Assembly: GCA_029379385.1 (NCBI GenBank)
Contig: CM055607.1
Coordinates: 32,113,235 to 32,177,234 of the forward strand
Length of the DNA: 64,000 bases
From: Quillaja saponaria
Taxonomy: Eukaryota > Streptophyta > Magnoliopsida > Fabales > Quillajaceae
Direction: 5' to 3'
Part shown: positions 13,601 to 26,934 of the stretch, piece after piece
Layout: each line of letters starts with the position of its first letter
How positions within the stretch are numbered: position 1 is the stretch's first letter
The notes under the pieces: model-generated
What the model saw: the letters and a program-made list of their open reading frames with translations, nothing else
Databases searched by the model: none
What the model was told of the DNA's origin: nothing
Program-made: the position numbers and the translations under genes

Positions 13601-14156
13601 CTTATTGGGTATTTTGAGTTGGTGCCTTGCCACCAAGTGTTCAAATTAATCTGCTTCTCATGAAACAAATCATCCATCTACAAGTGTTATGTCACCACAA
13701 CCATCAAATCACCCATACTGTTATCAACACCAAATGTTAAATGTTTCTACATGCTAACTAATTCTAGAAAAGCACAGGACTCTAGACAGAATTAATAGGG
13801 AAACATCTATAAGCAATAATCAAATGAAACCTACCCATCATATAAAATTTAAACTCGAAAATAGAGTTTAATCGTAGTTTGTACCTTCTGATTTGCAGAT
13901 TTTGATGACATGAGTTGTGAGATGATATTTGGTCAGGAACCTCCAGCATCAACCGATGACCCAGCATTCAAGCAACCATGCTACAGATTATGTATTAACT
14001 TACAATACATCTTACCTGCTTTACAAGTTCACTTTGTTTATCAATCCCTTCACTATTTAAAGGTTATAAATTATTATGGCAATTAGATTCTAACTCGCAT
14101 CTGGTGTACATGCAGGCAAGGCAAACCGAAAGCACAGCATGAAATGCTCCAGTTAA
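10643..14156 (+). CDS. D27: DWARF27-family plastid carotenoid isomerase, 255 aa, seven exons
   Basis: Exons: 10643-10874, 10990-11129, 11712-11804, 12611-12672, 12931-13037, 13899-13991, 14116-14156. All have GT-AG borders and continuous phase. The basic, hydroxylated N-terminus is consistent with a plastid transit peptide. Then come [31 protein letters not shown] and the Cys-rich C-terminal DUF4033 region ([41 protein letters not shown]). D27 is an iron-dependent isomerase that converts all-trans to 9-cis beta-carotene at the entry to strigolactone synthesis. Family membership is firm. The [18 protein letters not shown] wording may fit a D27-LIKE paralogue better than D27 itself, which a tree would settle. 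The last coding exon is only 41 bases. Confidence 0.92.
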
Positions 14157-14712
14157 CACACATGTGTAAATGTAAGAAGTGAATTATTGGATCATTCTAT
14201 AAGAACAATGGCTTGTTTAATAAATTCACTGGATTGCTTATCTAATAAATATGTCAAAATCCATTTCATACAACTTTTCTAGAAAACTGAGGTTTTGTTG
14301 TCACCTCAGTGAGCCTTACTTCAAGCAGTAGAAATGATTAATGAAAGTATCTACGTAGCCATTATCACTACCTCCTCCATCCAGAAAGACAGAGAGAATG
14401 TAGGATTCAGGCTAAAAATTGACCAGTTGTCAAGAAAAATGGTAAAACATCTTGAATTTCAACCCTTGTCTTTTCATATTGAGGTCCAGCGGGTCATTCA
14501 AAACGCAGGGAAATGGCCATAGAGGTTTCTTTCAATCTATGATGAACATTGGACTAGGAATTATGCATTATCAGTTTCAAATTTAATATTCTATAGCAAA
14601 ACCAAGCAGTTTCTTTATTGAGAGAAGTGTTTGGCTGAAGAGTTATTGTAGGCTTTTAGGCCAGCATGGATGGACCGAGAGTGTCTCCCACCATCTCTAT
14701 GCTGTCAACTGA

Positions 14713-14810
14713 TCAACCTGAAGACTCATCCTCGGTCATTTCTGTATCATTAGGGGAGTAACTAAGTGCTTTGGCCCACTGGATTTCCTTCATAATAATG
14801 TTTTGAAAAT
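14713..14810 (-). other. Possible terminal coding exon of an unassigned minus-strand gene
   Basis: From a weak acceptor (ACAAAG) the minus strand reads 31 codons, including MKEIQWAKAL and an acidic tail TEMTEDESSG, then TGA at 14715-14713. The composition looks protein-like. Another frame through the same area, entered from a better acceptor, is also open, so chance cannot be excluded. No family is recognised. Confidence 0.22.
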
Positions 14811-16342
14811 CTTTGTTAGGTGTTCAAATATGTGACAGCAGAGTAAGTGCAACATGACATATCTAAGGAACAGAAATTTAACTTCTTTTTGTATTTCGTA
14901 TATAAGGACTATTTTGTTTTATGTCAATAGCACAGGACAATATAGTGCAGGCTACAAAATGGGGTGGCCCCAGTGCCCTCCAGTAGAACCACCAACTCCA
15001 TAAGAGTTGAACTCTGAACTTTACCAAAAAAAAAAAAAAAAAAGAGTGAACTCCAAAAACACCTCGAGGGAGAGAGGAATTGATTACTAGGGCATACTCC
15101 ACATTCAACAACACAAAAATGAGAGCAGTGCACAAGTTTATATAGAATTGGAGTAGAAACCCCATACTGCCAGTTTTAGATACTAAATTCCTGCATCATA
15201 AAAAAGTAATTGGCATATTTCTCTACTTTTATTTTTCATAACGTGAAGCAGTAAGCATATTTATCAACACGTACGACCAATATACAATGTTTATGCTAAG
15301 GTTAATGCTACTTGTGTCCCAAGCTTACACATCTGACCTCCCTAAAATCAAGTTGAACTTTTTATCAGTTATCCATCACATAAATATGAATTAGCAGGTT
15401 TGATATATAGTGGTGTAGACAAATGAATTTCAAATGGAACCACTAAATTCCTAGCACCGCACACTTCTTTGAACTCTCAAATATCTTTTCTTGATACCAT
15501 GGTATTCTTCCCTAATCTCTATACTGTGTAGGAAACTGTTGAGTTGGACTCTGTCTCATTAAAATCCATAGGTTAACTTTGGGGGTTTCCTCTTCCCTTT
15601 TTGCTTGCAAATTCCAAATTCCAAATTTATAATGAAACTGTATAGTTAGTCAAACATTGATTGATAATATCTGCATAGATAATAAAGTAGCACTGAAGAT
15701 ACGAAATAGAAGTGCAGCCAAAGTAGCTTACTTGGTGTAAAGTACCAAAAAAGATGACCAAATAATATTATTATTTTTCATTCTGTCTGCAGGGAAAAAT
15801 ATCTCTTTTTTCTACTACAAGAAGACTTGAACTTCAAGTTACTAATTCATATACATGTAAAATTTTGTCTTACACACCCAATTTAGAAAACCAAACGTGG
15901 CCATAAGACTAAAGTAAATCACCTCTCAAGAAGTCCACAACAAGTTTTTCTTTTCCATTTTCCATTCAATTTTTTCTTCAAACACATAGATTTACTGTAC
16001 TTGTTTCAAAGCTTTTAAATCTTTAAAGTTCATAAGAAGCTCAAAACTAAGGGTCCTGTAAAAGCTAAGAGCCTGAGATGGAAGGAACATCCAGAAACTC
16101 CTACACAATATTCTCTGCATACATAGTAGTGTAGTGCACATAATTCTTTTAAAAAATAATATTAATACAGAGAACTGAGAATTACTAACGAACATGATAC
16201 CCATAAATTGTAAATATAAGCAATCAGATAAATATATATACAGTATATAATTTTGAACAAAAAAAAATAGGAAATGTGCTTCCACCAATAAAAACACAAA
16301 AAGGTTGATGATTTAAGAGTATTATAGATAGTGATAATTTAC

Positions 16343-16392
16343 CTCCGAAGTTTGAGTCTAGGACTACAGGGCACGGCGTCCAGATTTGGCAT
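16343..16392 (-). other. Possible first coding exon of the same unassigned minus-strand gene
   Basis: The minus strand reads ATG then MPNLDAVPCSPRLKLR and ends at a good donor (CGGAG then GTAAAT). Just upstream, on the right, is another short ATG frame of 15 codons. Further out are two TGGGCT site II motifs in minus orientation (16516-16521, 16560-16565), a housekeeping-promoter feature. Connecting exons were not found. Confidence 0.25.
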
Positions 16393-18616
16393 AATTACAT
16401 TATGCAAGTGCCAGGAGAAGAAGGAGGGGAGTTCAGTGACATTTGTTAATTGCTGAGGTGAGTCTGTTTTATGCACTGCTTGTACGGGCCAAAACGGGGG
16501 CGACTTTGGACCTTTAGCCCATCTTTGTATCTCTTTTTATGTTATCTTGTAGTTGATTAAGCCCAATATGTATTTCAAGTAGGCCAATAGCCTTGTCATC
16601 AGAAAATCTTGAATATGTACATGTAGCATTACCTAATTGATTTCTTTTTTAATCTTTTTGTTTGACTCTATCTTTTAAAAATTTGATAGAGATGATTAGA
16701 AGCTAACTTGAAATGAGTCTCGGCTTGTCTTGATTCTGATCGATTATGACATTATGTACAAAGTCAAAATTTGATGCCGCTTAAAGCTGTTAATTTTACT
16801 TTAAGCAACAAAATACTGAGCCTTTCTCCCAAAATGAGCTCTTTCCCCTAGTGTAATATCTGGTCGAAATTTTCATTTGGGAAAGGACCCAATAGAGGAG
16901 ACAATGACTTTTGATGACCAAAGGGCATGGCTTGAACAAGATTATCAAATGTGGGTCAGTGGCCTTTAGAAATAATGTACCACACAAAACAAAAGGATAC
17001 AAAGACTACAGCAAGAGCATGTGCATTTGCCTGTGCCAGTGCAACCAATCACATCTCTTATAATAACATACTTAAATTTGGGCCCTTTTGTAATAACAAT
17101 TTAACAAGGACCCCATATTTCTCTTGTTTGGTGTTTAACTTCTTTTCGTTTCAAAGATTTGTAATTAGGTTGGAAAGAAAGAAGAGGCAAAAAACCTTGT
17201 AAAGGTTGTTGTCTGGGACTTGCACGTCAAATAATCGCAAATTACAAGAGACAGATGGATGGGTTGGCCTAGTGGCAAAAGAGTCCAACGAAACTGAGAT
17301 CTGGTCCAATAGGCCCACAGCTGAAAGATTAAAAGGGGGGATGTCCAATGTCAGCAAAGTCAGAGGCCCACCAATCAGAAAAAGAAAAAGAAAGAGAGCA
17401 GCTGGGAAGTATAGCAGGAGTAGTCTTATCCTATCAATCTATCATAACCCCCCACGAAAATTGGGATCTTTCCCTCAAAAAATAATTTTTTTACACATGA
17501 ATGGATGGCTGGCCAAATATCATTTGGATTCTTTAAACGTTCTTAATAATTCTATTAAGTAGCATAACTCGTTCAAAATAAAATTTAATATAATTAGAAT
17601 TAGAATTAAATTTGAAGTTAGAGTTACCATTAGAGTTATAATTAAGATTAGATTTAGAATCAGGATAAACTTAAATTTAAAATTTATAATAAAAATAGAG
17701 TATGTTTTATAATAATAATATTTGATTTATTAATCAAATAAAATAATAAATTAAAATTAAATTATTTAAACAGTTAATATTTTTTAGAAATATAAATAAA
17801 TTTATATCGATTGTAGGAAATAGCAAATAACATGATAAAAGGCACAATAATCTCAAAATTAGTCACAGTCCCTGCCCTATAATTGAGGAAAGAAAAAAGA
17901 GTAGGGGAAATATGTAGACAGTATTGGATATGCATCAAATGGTTGTAAATTATTGAAATTATTGAACTCCACATGCTGCATTAAGAACAAAATTTATAGA
18001 TCAATTGGACATATGTTAAAAAGAGGCACATCCAAGGAGGGATTTTTTTATTAAACTACTATGGTTAGGCTACATTCACACTAAGGAGATGGTCCACATA
18101 ATTTAAACCTCCTTATTGACACATTGCCAGAAGAATTTATGTAAATATAAATAAAATGGAAATCCAGCACTAGTGTGGGGAGCTGGTATTTGATAAACCA
18201 ATTAGAGAGTAGCCCATTAAAATGAATGGCATATATACTATAAAACTGAACCCCTTCTAATTGCAAGGATTTGTATGCATCACATGAAACTGAAGCCAAC
18301 AAAAGTCATTTAACCCAGAAAAACAAAATGGTTAAACTTACTTTTCTTTTTCATTGTTTGGGACCAAATGTTTCATAAACTCACACTCCATACTTTGTCA
18401 TCAATTTCAATCTTGTTTCCAAAGAGAAATTAATAATCTCACTTTTACACACATTACAAAAATCATTGTTAGATTTGCCTTGATTTCAGATTAAACATTT
18501 CCCCATTTTCTTAATCAAAAAAATTAATAATGGAAGAGGAAAAAAGAACAAGTAAAAAGCAAATTAATTAAGCCTAAACATTTTCCCCCATTTCTGATTC
18601 CCTCGCTTTTCAACGT

Positions 18617-21600
18617 TCAAAAGACTAACTTCCTACAAAGCGCCAAAACTTTATTACATGACCCACTAAAAGCAGCGAGATCTCGAATGGTTTCGCCGAT
18701 TAGATCTTTAAATATCAGCCGTTCAATATCCAAAATAGCATCACCCATCTCCATCGGGCAATCCCCCCATCCATGAATCGCATCGTCAGCCAAGTCCTTT
18801 CTCAGCACACCGCATATCACTTCCAACAACTCCGATGATTCATCTCTCTCCCTAATTCTCTGAAATTCGGACCAAATTATCGACGTTTGACCAACACCAT
18901 TGCCGCCCAAAGACACTGCCTTCCACGGCGGTAATTGCCCGTTCCGATTTAGAATCTCTTGTACTACATCAAATATTAATCTTCTCTCAAGTCTTGAAGC
19001 TTTTGAGGTGTCCTTCCCCTTCAAAAGTCGTTGCTTCTCAAGTAATAAAAACACATCCGAGTCTTCAACTAAGAATTTCGAAGCTCTCAGGATTTCCGTT
19101 ACGTAAACGAAATCACAATCCGCAGAAATTTCTTCATATTTAGCTTCAATAGAAGACATGGCTAAGGTCCAGATATCATCCTCCGATTCAACTGTTTGAT
19201 CTGAAAATTTAACCCCCAAAAAAAAAAAAAAACTAAGTACTAAAATTTAAACCATAAACTAAACGACATTTATTTAACAAAACGTTGGGACGTTTAAAGT
19301 TCAGGGTCATATTTCACAGAATCAGTGATTCTATTCCTATGGCGGCCTATGGGCTTATGACTGACAGGGTCAGGTTTTTTTTTACTTCTTTCATGAAATT
19401 TTAGTTAAATCACTAGTTGGGTAAATTCCAGTTTCTGATTCAGACTACTATTTATAGCATTCATGAAACGCTGTCGTAGGGAAAGTATCCGATCATCGAT
19501 CAGTGGAGTACCAACACTACCAGGTGACTGACCACCTGCGGACACATTTTGACGTAGTCAACAGACCAACTAAATTTACCCACGTCATCATATGGACCAT
19601 TCTCGATGGGATTAAGTAGAGAGAGCATCGTGTAGACCTAATTATACTGGAACGTAAGTGCGCACACGTCAGTACAGTCAAATGGAAAATCTAGCAATCA
19701 AAATCTCTGAATCAAAATCTCTGAAAACAACAGCAGAGTTCAGTGCGAATTTCTTACCTTCGTAATCAATGCTTCGTTTCATTACTGGGGAAGGGGATGA
19801 CGACTCGTAAAACAACGAGTCAAGCACCGAGACTGGACTCGGTTGTAACTCGGTCGTAGTGATTTCCGCTATGCTGTGAAGCAGCTTATCACATCTCTCT
19901 AGCAAATTTCTTCCTTCCTTGTAATCTTCAACCTTCGACCTCTGCAATTACCAAAATAATTAAAATTAATTAGCATAAAAACAGGAAAATAATTAATTAA
20001 AATTACATTAATAGTAAAAATAAAAAAATAAAAAAAATTAATAATGTAGGACCTCTGTATCAGTTTGTGAACACGTGCTAATGCTGATTTCTGAAATGGT
20101 GGATGATTCATCTCCCGCCGGAACAAACACTTTCTCGTCCGTTTGGTAAATCTCAACCGTTGGTTTTCTCATCCTCGGCGATCGGTTTGTGACTTGCTGT
20201 TCGGAGATGATTCTTCTGGAACCAATTTTAGGAGATTGAACTGGAGAGATTCTTCTCTGATCATCAGAGTCGTTCCTTTTCCTTTGCGTTTCAATGTTCG
20301 TTGCCCTCCTCCTGTTAGGGCTCTTCACGCTGCTCTCGATTCGGGTGGGCGAACTAGCGGTTCTACCTCGAGTTTGGTTCCGTACATTCCTATCAAGAAT
20401 CTCCGTCTGGCCACGCCTCGGACTTGCAGTTGGAAGAGTTTCATTGGAAATGTTAAGGTTGCGGCGAGCTCGTGGACGGGATCGAAAGCTTGAAGGATGA
20501 GAATCACCGCCGGTCATTCCAGTTCGATTGGTAAGAACCGGAGATCGTGCCGGTTTCATAACGACAATCGGAGATTCGTCAAGTGTATAGCTTCTTCTAT
20601 CGTGAACGAAATTACTCATGTTTGTTTGGGATATGGGTTTTTTGGAATGATGAAGAAGACCTTTCAGCTGCAGAGCCTCGAGAATTTGCTTCAAAGTCTC
20701 CAAATCCTTTGATGGCTCATCGATCCCTCTCATCTTCAATCTCTTCTCAATCTCACCGTAAATTGATACAGTCTGTTTGGCCTCAGGAAAGAAGTCAGCG
20801 GAATCATAGAAGCTCTTCTTCTGTCCCATTCCTCTCTGATGAGCTTTTGCTGGCTCTGCTTTCACATTTCGTATAGTAAATTCTTTTGGATCTACTGGTC
20901 TGCCATTACAGATGCGATTTTCAATGGCAGCTGCATTGCCCCTGATCATATTGCTTTGACAATGTGGCTCCTGCTGCATTTGCTTTAGCTGGAAATTATT
21001 GCTGTCAAAGAATCGGTAATGAAATAGATCCCTGGAAGCTCTGGACTCGGAAGCGGATCTTCGGAGCTCAACTTTCTTGACCGATTCAGGTTCGGAACTC
21101 GGTAATTGTTCGAGTCCCATTAGTCTTGCTATCACGCTCGGAGATCGACGTTGCTTGTCACTATCACACTCTGGTTCTTCACCAGAGTTTTCGCATCGAT
21201 TTGTTGATAAAATTGCTCTGTTCGTCCGGATCTCTCTTGGGTGGAGGCTTCCTTCTGCATCAACTATGGCTCTGCTATCCAGGGAAAGCCTTGGGGCCTC
21301 TTTGGAGAACTTCCACGAAGACCTTGTACCTTGTTTGAATTCAAAGACGGAAAGAGGAAGAGGCGTCTTGGACGGCGTTGTAGTTTCCGGCAATGCAGAC
21401 ATCGGATCAATCGGCTTATGCTGTTTTGATCGGTCTGGTGAGGGTGTTGATTTAGGCGGTTGTTTTTCCAATTCTCTAGATATCTCCGTAGACTCACTGA
21501 GTTTCTCGGGCTCTAGAGTCGAATTTACAGCCTGCAAATTTCACAGAAATGCAATTAAAATCAGATGTTAATTTGTCAGCGCCTACATTTTCCTGGGAAA

Positions 21601-21743
21601 CAAACTGACTTGAGAAAAATCAGGATTCAATATTATTCTAAACTGACCACAGATGGAGGGAGTCGTTTGGTTGAATAGATGCGTTTTCCGGTGAGAATCT
21701 GATGGCGATCGAAGATCTGGAGGAACCCCGCCATGCACCCCAT
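18617..21743 (-). CDS. TON1-recruiting-motif (TRM/LONGIFOLIA-like) protein, 780 aa, four exons
   Basis: Exons in transcript order: 21743-21648, 21531-20053, 19941-19758, 19200-18617, all GT-AG with continuous phase. The start MGCMAGFLQIFDRHQIL is typical of this family. Other marks are APRLSLDSR (about 112-120), the DUF3741 box SPSVIARLMGLEQLP (about 162-176) and EIEKRLKMRGIDEPSKDLET followed by LKQILEALQLKGLL. A long basic Ser/Arg/Pro-rich disordered middle follows. The C-terminal DUF4378 region has YVTEILRASKFL and LERRLIFDVVQEIL, ending with a RLIFKDLIGETIRDLA element. TRM proteins bind microtubules and recruit TON1 and TRM-TON1-PP2A complexes to cortical arrays, shaping cell elongation and the preprophase band. 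The subgroup cannot be fixed here. Confidence 0.93.
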
Positions 21744-23544
21744 CTGCTTCTCCACGTTTTGGTCTTGTACTATTCCTGTCTTCATTTACCCGGAAAATGT
21801 TCTCCTAGTATAGCTCAGTCACACTAAACAGTAAAACACACACTCTCTGTCTTTCACTGCCTCTGCTTTAGCATTAATTTGTCATTATGAAGTCTGAAGC
21901 CTCCATTTTAACACATTCCTCTCTCTCTCTCACTTTCTGCGTGACTGTGACGAAGGCTTTTATCAGGGACTCCCGCTTTTCTGGTCTTTTAAAGGGGAAG
22001 GAAGGAGAAGCCAAGATTAAAGGAAAAAATTTGCCCTCGCCTTTTACGAGAATACCAAAGGAGTCTTTGGGAATTTATTGAATTAAAAATTGAGTCCTTG
22101 AAATTGGGATTCTAAGCTTTTTGGAGGACTAAATTGCAGAGCTATTAGCTTAGTCCAGGTCTAATGAATGGGCCGGGCCTGCAGTTTAGAGACTCCGTGG
22201 GCAATTCCTGTATACGTGTCAGATAAAGATTTGTTTGATTATAATGACTTGGGACAACTACAGTTGACTCATGTATTCCCCAAAATACCCTTGAGGCAAA
22301 TCATATGAGACCTGTTCTTGATGGCTGATGAGGTGAGTATAGATGGATATTTAAGATATTTTTATATTTGGAATTGGAGGAGTGAATAAATAAAGAAACT
22401 AAGTTGTTATTTAATATTTTTTATTTTAGCCAATGCAAGCATTCAATATTGTATTTATACTTATACTTGTCAGTGCATTCCCATAGGCTATAGCACAACT
22501 TGAACAATATCGACTTGGGGGATTCAGCTTTCTTAATTTATTAATAGCAACTTGTGGATTTTTTTAATACAATGGTCAATAACTTGGTCATCTCAACAAA
22601 ACGCATACAAATCCGAGGAGATTTAGTTTCTCAATTTAGAAAAATAAATGGGAATAACATAGTTCTCTATATCTATTTATTTTCTACAACTAATTAGTTA
22701 TATCCTCCACATTATTAATTAATTATGAAAAATTAGAAAGTAGCAACTTGTATTTGGTTTCCGGAACAGGCAAGCATAATCAAAATATTGAGCAATTTGA
22801 TTGGATAGGGTTACTAAAGATTGATCATTCATTTTAGGGATTGATAATATATATTATATTTTATTTGCATGTAGCTTGATTTTACTTGCGTAAATGTAGT
22901 AAAATCGCATCAATTTGTTCAAAATTCCCTTCATTCAAACAATATAGATTGACTAAATCAGCCTATTCCTCCTTCTATATATAAAACCCAAACCTTCTGA
23001 GTGTATTTTTGGCTCTGAAATAAATAATTGAAACTATATATATTTTCTAAAGAAATTTAATTATTTTTATTTAAATAATTTTTTAACAACAACTAAATAA
23101 TTTAGTGTCCTACCTAACAACTACTGTCATCCATTACTTTGATCTGAAAGCAACAAATTTGGATAGAGCTCAGCTTTTATGAAGGGGAAAACATAATATT
23201 ACAATTTTTCCTTTTCGCCAAACAATTTCATTAATTCAGCTTATTAGCTAGTTAAGCCTTCTACAAAGGCTAGCTTATCAACTATGATCACAAAATGGTG
23301 TTATAATAATTAACAATAGGGTTAGGTTGCATTTCATGTGGATTTATCTTTCTTGATCAGGATTCAGGAGTATTGATTTATACATTTAGTTCTTATGGTT
23401 GCTTCCATGTGACTCTTTATATTACTTCATTCTAAATACCTTTAACTTCCACTTGCTATCTCTTCCAATCCACCTTCACTTTCACAATAATCATGTCTTA
23501 TTATTAGTTTTTTGAAAATTAAATGATGGATCCAAGACTTATCC

Positions 23545-24672
23545 TTTTTTTAACCTTTCATCTCACTTCTCAGTACTACTTCTCACTCTCTGATTTGACC
23601 CATCAACTGTAAAAGAAAATGATTAAAAAAATAGTGGACCTCAATCCTCATCAAGCTCCTATTTATGTCCAGGTTACATGAATGGTAAAAGAGCACGGTT
23701 TTCTAAAACCTGAATTTCCCATGTTCCCTCTCCTACCCCTCCTCGTGGCTCATACACAACACTTTCCTTGGTATCCAAATGAACTAGACTGGATTTCACA
23801 GTCCCCTCCATTCCCACTCTACACAAGAATAGTTTTCATGTATGCAAGTAAACTAGTATTTTCTTAATGATAGCTTAAAGAGAAATAAATAAATTATAAT
23901 ACTACTAAAAAATTATAAGTTTTGACTTTATAAAAAAAAATAAAAAATTCTTACCATTTTCACCCTTGTATTTTAAAAAAAATTTAGATTCAAAATATTA
24001 ATTAAATAGTTGAAAAAACTCATATAATATATATGAAAAAAGCTAACATTTTTATTTAATTACTAATGAATTAAAGAATTAAAAATTCTAAAAGTATATA
24101 CATTTTTTCTCTTAAAGAAAAAAAAAAATTATTCATAAAGCTAGATTTGTATATATTACTTATTTAGTTTTTAATTTTGCAAATGCTTGAATTTATCTTT
24201 TAAACTCATAAAAAAAATTTATTAACATTATTATCATAAATTAAACAAATTGAACTAAATTTTTGCTATTAAGACTATGAAACTAAAAGTAAGTGGAATA
24301 TAGAAAAAATAAGTATTTACAACTCATTTGTAAAGAAAAATAAAATAAAGTAGGACATTTTGGTACTATAAAGAGAAAATAGGGGCTTTTTAGTATTTTT
24401 TACAAAAAAAATTTACCATTAGTTTTTCATGATCAATCCAAGGGACGTGAGTGTTATATTCACAAATTTGGATCTTATTGTAGTTTTAGTAAATCTTAAG
24501 AGAGGGGAGTGCAATTTACTATATATTATATTATCTATATTATTGTAAAAGAATAAGATCTCTTATCATCTTTTATCTTATAATAATATTAATAAATTAT
24601 TATTTTATTAATTAAAAATTAAAAAATTTAACTTTTAATAATTATCTACGTCACTATCATTGACACACTAAC
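23545..24672 (+). repeat. Segmental duplication, copy 1
   Basis: Shares ordered landmarks with copy 2: CATCAACTGTAAAAGAAAAT (23611), CCCTCCATTCCCACTCTACA (about 23804), AAACTAAAAGTAAG, CATTTGTAAAGAAAAA, ATTTTGGTACTAT and AAGATCTCTTAT (24554). It is noncoding and AT-rich. Confidence 0.8.
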
Positions 24673-25404
24673 TGATTTTTTTCTTCTTAAATAAGACTTA
24701 AAAACTTAAAATAATTACTTCATATATATTTAAATCATTTAACATGTGCCTACGCACATGCACGTGACTAATATACATATATATATATTTATATATATAG
24801 CATTCACTAAATAATAGTGGCTTGGTCTTATGACCATCAATTGTAGATAGAGAAAATACTCATTCTATAGTGGATACAATTATAAAATTCTATACATGTA
24901 GCGAGTACAAGGTGAATAAAAATTTTAGTCAAAACTCATAGGTTACACATCGCGTCTCGTCTTATACTTTTATTACACTTTTTTATTATTGTTATATATA
25001 TATTGTAAAAAATAAACAAAATAAAATTTTAGGCTTTATTAAGTTATGTTTTTATTTCATTTAAATGTGAAAATAATTTATTAGCTGATAGTTTTTGAAT
25101 TGATACCATAAATATATATCAAGAATTACTGTTTTGACCTAATTTTATTCAATTTAATTAAAATAAAAGGTCAGAAGAGTTCAAATTATTTTTTCTACAA
25201 GCAAGGTATGAGTATATATTCTTTTATCACGTGAGAGCGGGTGGATACGAATTTGGCCAAAACTAGACATATTATCATCTCTATTCTCATTTAAACTTAA
25301 CAAAATCATAACAAAAATATTAAGTGGTAGAATAAGAAATAATAAAGAAATCATTTCTCCTTATATCAGTTTTGAAAAGAGAAGAAATGTCCTCAGTCAC
25401 TATA

Positions 25405-26934
25405 TTTTTTTTTTTTTTTTTTTCTTCGATCTTTTATCTCACTCCCTACTTCTTACTCTCTGATTCGACTCATCAACTGTAAAAGAAAATGATTAAAGTT
25501 TTTTTTTTTTTTTTTTGTGAAAAAAATAAAAAATAGTGGACCCCAATCTCATCAAGTTCCTATATTTGTCATGTCCTAGTTAGAATGTGGTAAAACCTGA
25601 ATCTCCCATGTTCTCTCACCTACCCTCCTCTTGCTGCCAACATTCCCCTCCATTCCCACTCTACACAAAAATAGTGACACTCATCTGGGTACCACATTGT
25701 TGCAGGGTTATATTGCAGAATAAATTACATTCTTTATATTTATTAAAATAATATTAAATTTTCATGAATGAACGGTATTAAGAGATAACTTTTAAAGAAT
25801 ATTAAAAAATTATCAATGATTTATTCAAATTATGAAAATATTATATTTTAAATTTTATTATTTTCAAATAAGTCTTAAATATTTAAACTTTCTACTTATT
25901 TATTTGTTCTTAATAGCAATTCATTATTTTAATCTATTTTTAATACATTAAAAAAAGAAAATAGTTTATATATATATAAGTAAATTAGTATTTCTTAATG
26001 ATACCTTAAAGAAAAAAAATAAAATTTATAATACCATTAGAAAGTTATAAATTTTGAGTTTACAAGAAAAATAAGTCATAACTTAAGATTTTCATTCAAG
26101 TAAGTCTTAAATATTACATTAAAATATTTTCTTACCACTTTCACTTTTTTATCTTTTAAAATAATTTAGGTTCAAAATATGAATAAATAGTTGGAAAAAT
26201 TCAGATAATATAAATTAAAAAATAATACATTTTTATATAATTATTAATAACAGAATAAAATTTTAAAAGTCAATAATATATTTTCATCCTCTCATTTCAT
26301 AATATATATTTTTTCTCTTAATGAAAAAATTTTCTATTTTGAAGACTAGATTTATGTATATATATATATATATTACTTGTTTTAGTTTTTAATTTTACAA
26401 ATTCTTGAATTTATTTTTTAAATTCATACAAGTTTTTATTAAAAATAAAATAATAAATAAATAAATTGAATTAAATATATTGCTATTAAGACTAAGAAAC
26501 TAAAAGTAAGTAAAATATAGAAAAAATTAGTATTTATAGCTCATTTGTAAAGAAAAAAAAATAAAGTAGGATATTTTGGTACTATGAAAATAAAATCGAG
26601 GCTTTTTAGTATTTTTTTTCTGAAATTATTTTACCATTATCATCTTTTAAGGGAGGGAGTGAAAGTAAAATCATAAGATCTCTTATGATCTTATATCTTA
26701 TAATAGTATAAATAAACTAAATATTTTTTTATATATATTATTCTAAAAGTCAAAAAATCCTTATCGTTTCTTAATTAGAATAAATACTTAAATTTAATTA
26801 AAAATATATACAATTTACTTTATCTCTCTTAATAATTTCTCATTACTCTATACACTCACATAAATTAAATATTTTTATTCATTAAAAAAATTTAACTTCT
26901 TAATAACTATCTATTTCACTCCCACTCACACATT
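25405..26934 (+). repeat. Segmental duplication, copy 2
   Basis: The same landmarks occur in the same order as in copy 1, offset by about 1.84 to 2.2 kb. The varying offset shows that several hundred bases of insertions and deletions have built up. Copy 2 has extra poly-T tracts (near 25411 and 25500) and an added A/T-rich stretch near 26075. Confidence 0.8.

Larger units (their letters stand above)
14157..18560. other. Spacer between the D27-family and TRM genes, with hints of a minus-strand gene
   Basis: No complete gene could be assembled. Possible minus-strand exon pieces at 14713-14810 and 16343-16392, with two AGCCCA (site II) motifs at 16516-16565, are described separately. An A18 tract occurs at about 15026-15043. 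The 17570-17800 stretch is AT-rich simple sequence. The TRM 3'UTR should occupy the last few hundred bases. Confidence 0.5.

Noticed and set aside
14669..14707. Short CAGCAT...ATGCTG stem-loop, considered as a miRNA precursor
   Set aside because: The stem is only about 14 bp and mismatched, with no known miRNA sequence.
17264..17275. TTGGCCTAGTGG, a good match to a pol III box A; a similar GGTTGGCCTAG occurs near 57046
   Set aside because: No box B at the required distance and no cloverleaf, so neither a tRNA nor a definable SINE.
17206..17562. Plus-strand frame of 118 codons with a basic KRKRKR stretch
   Set aside because: It has no ATG at its start, no splice or family support, and sits in a patch of biased composition.
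20143..21571. Plus-strand frames of up to 164 codons opposite the TRM second exon
   Set aside because: They mirror the GC-richer TRM exon, and the minus strand has the recognisable TRM motifs and splice sites.
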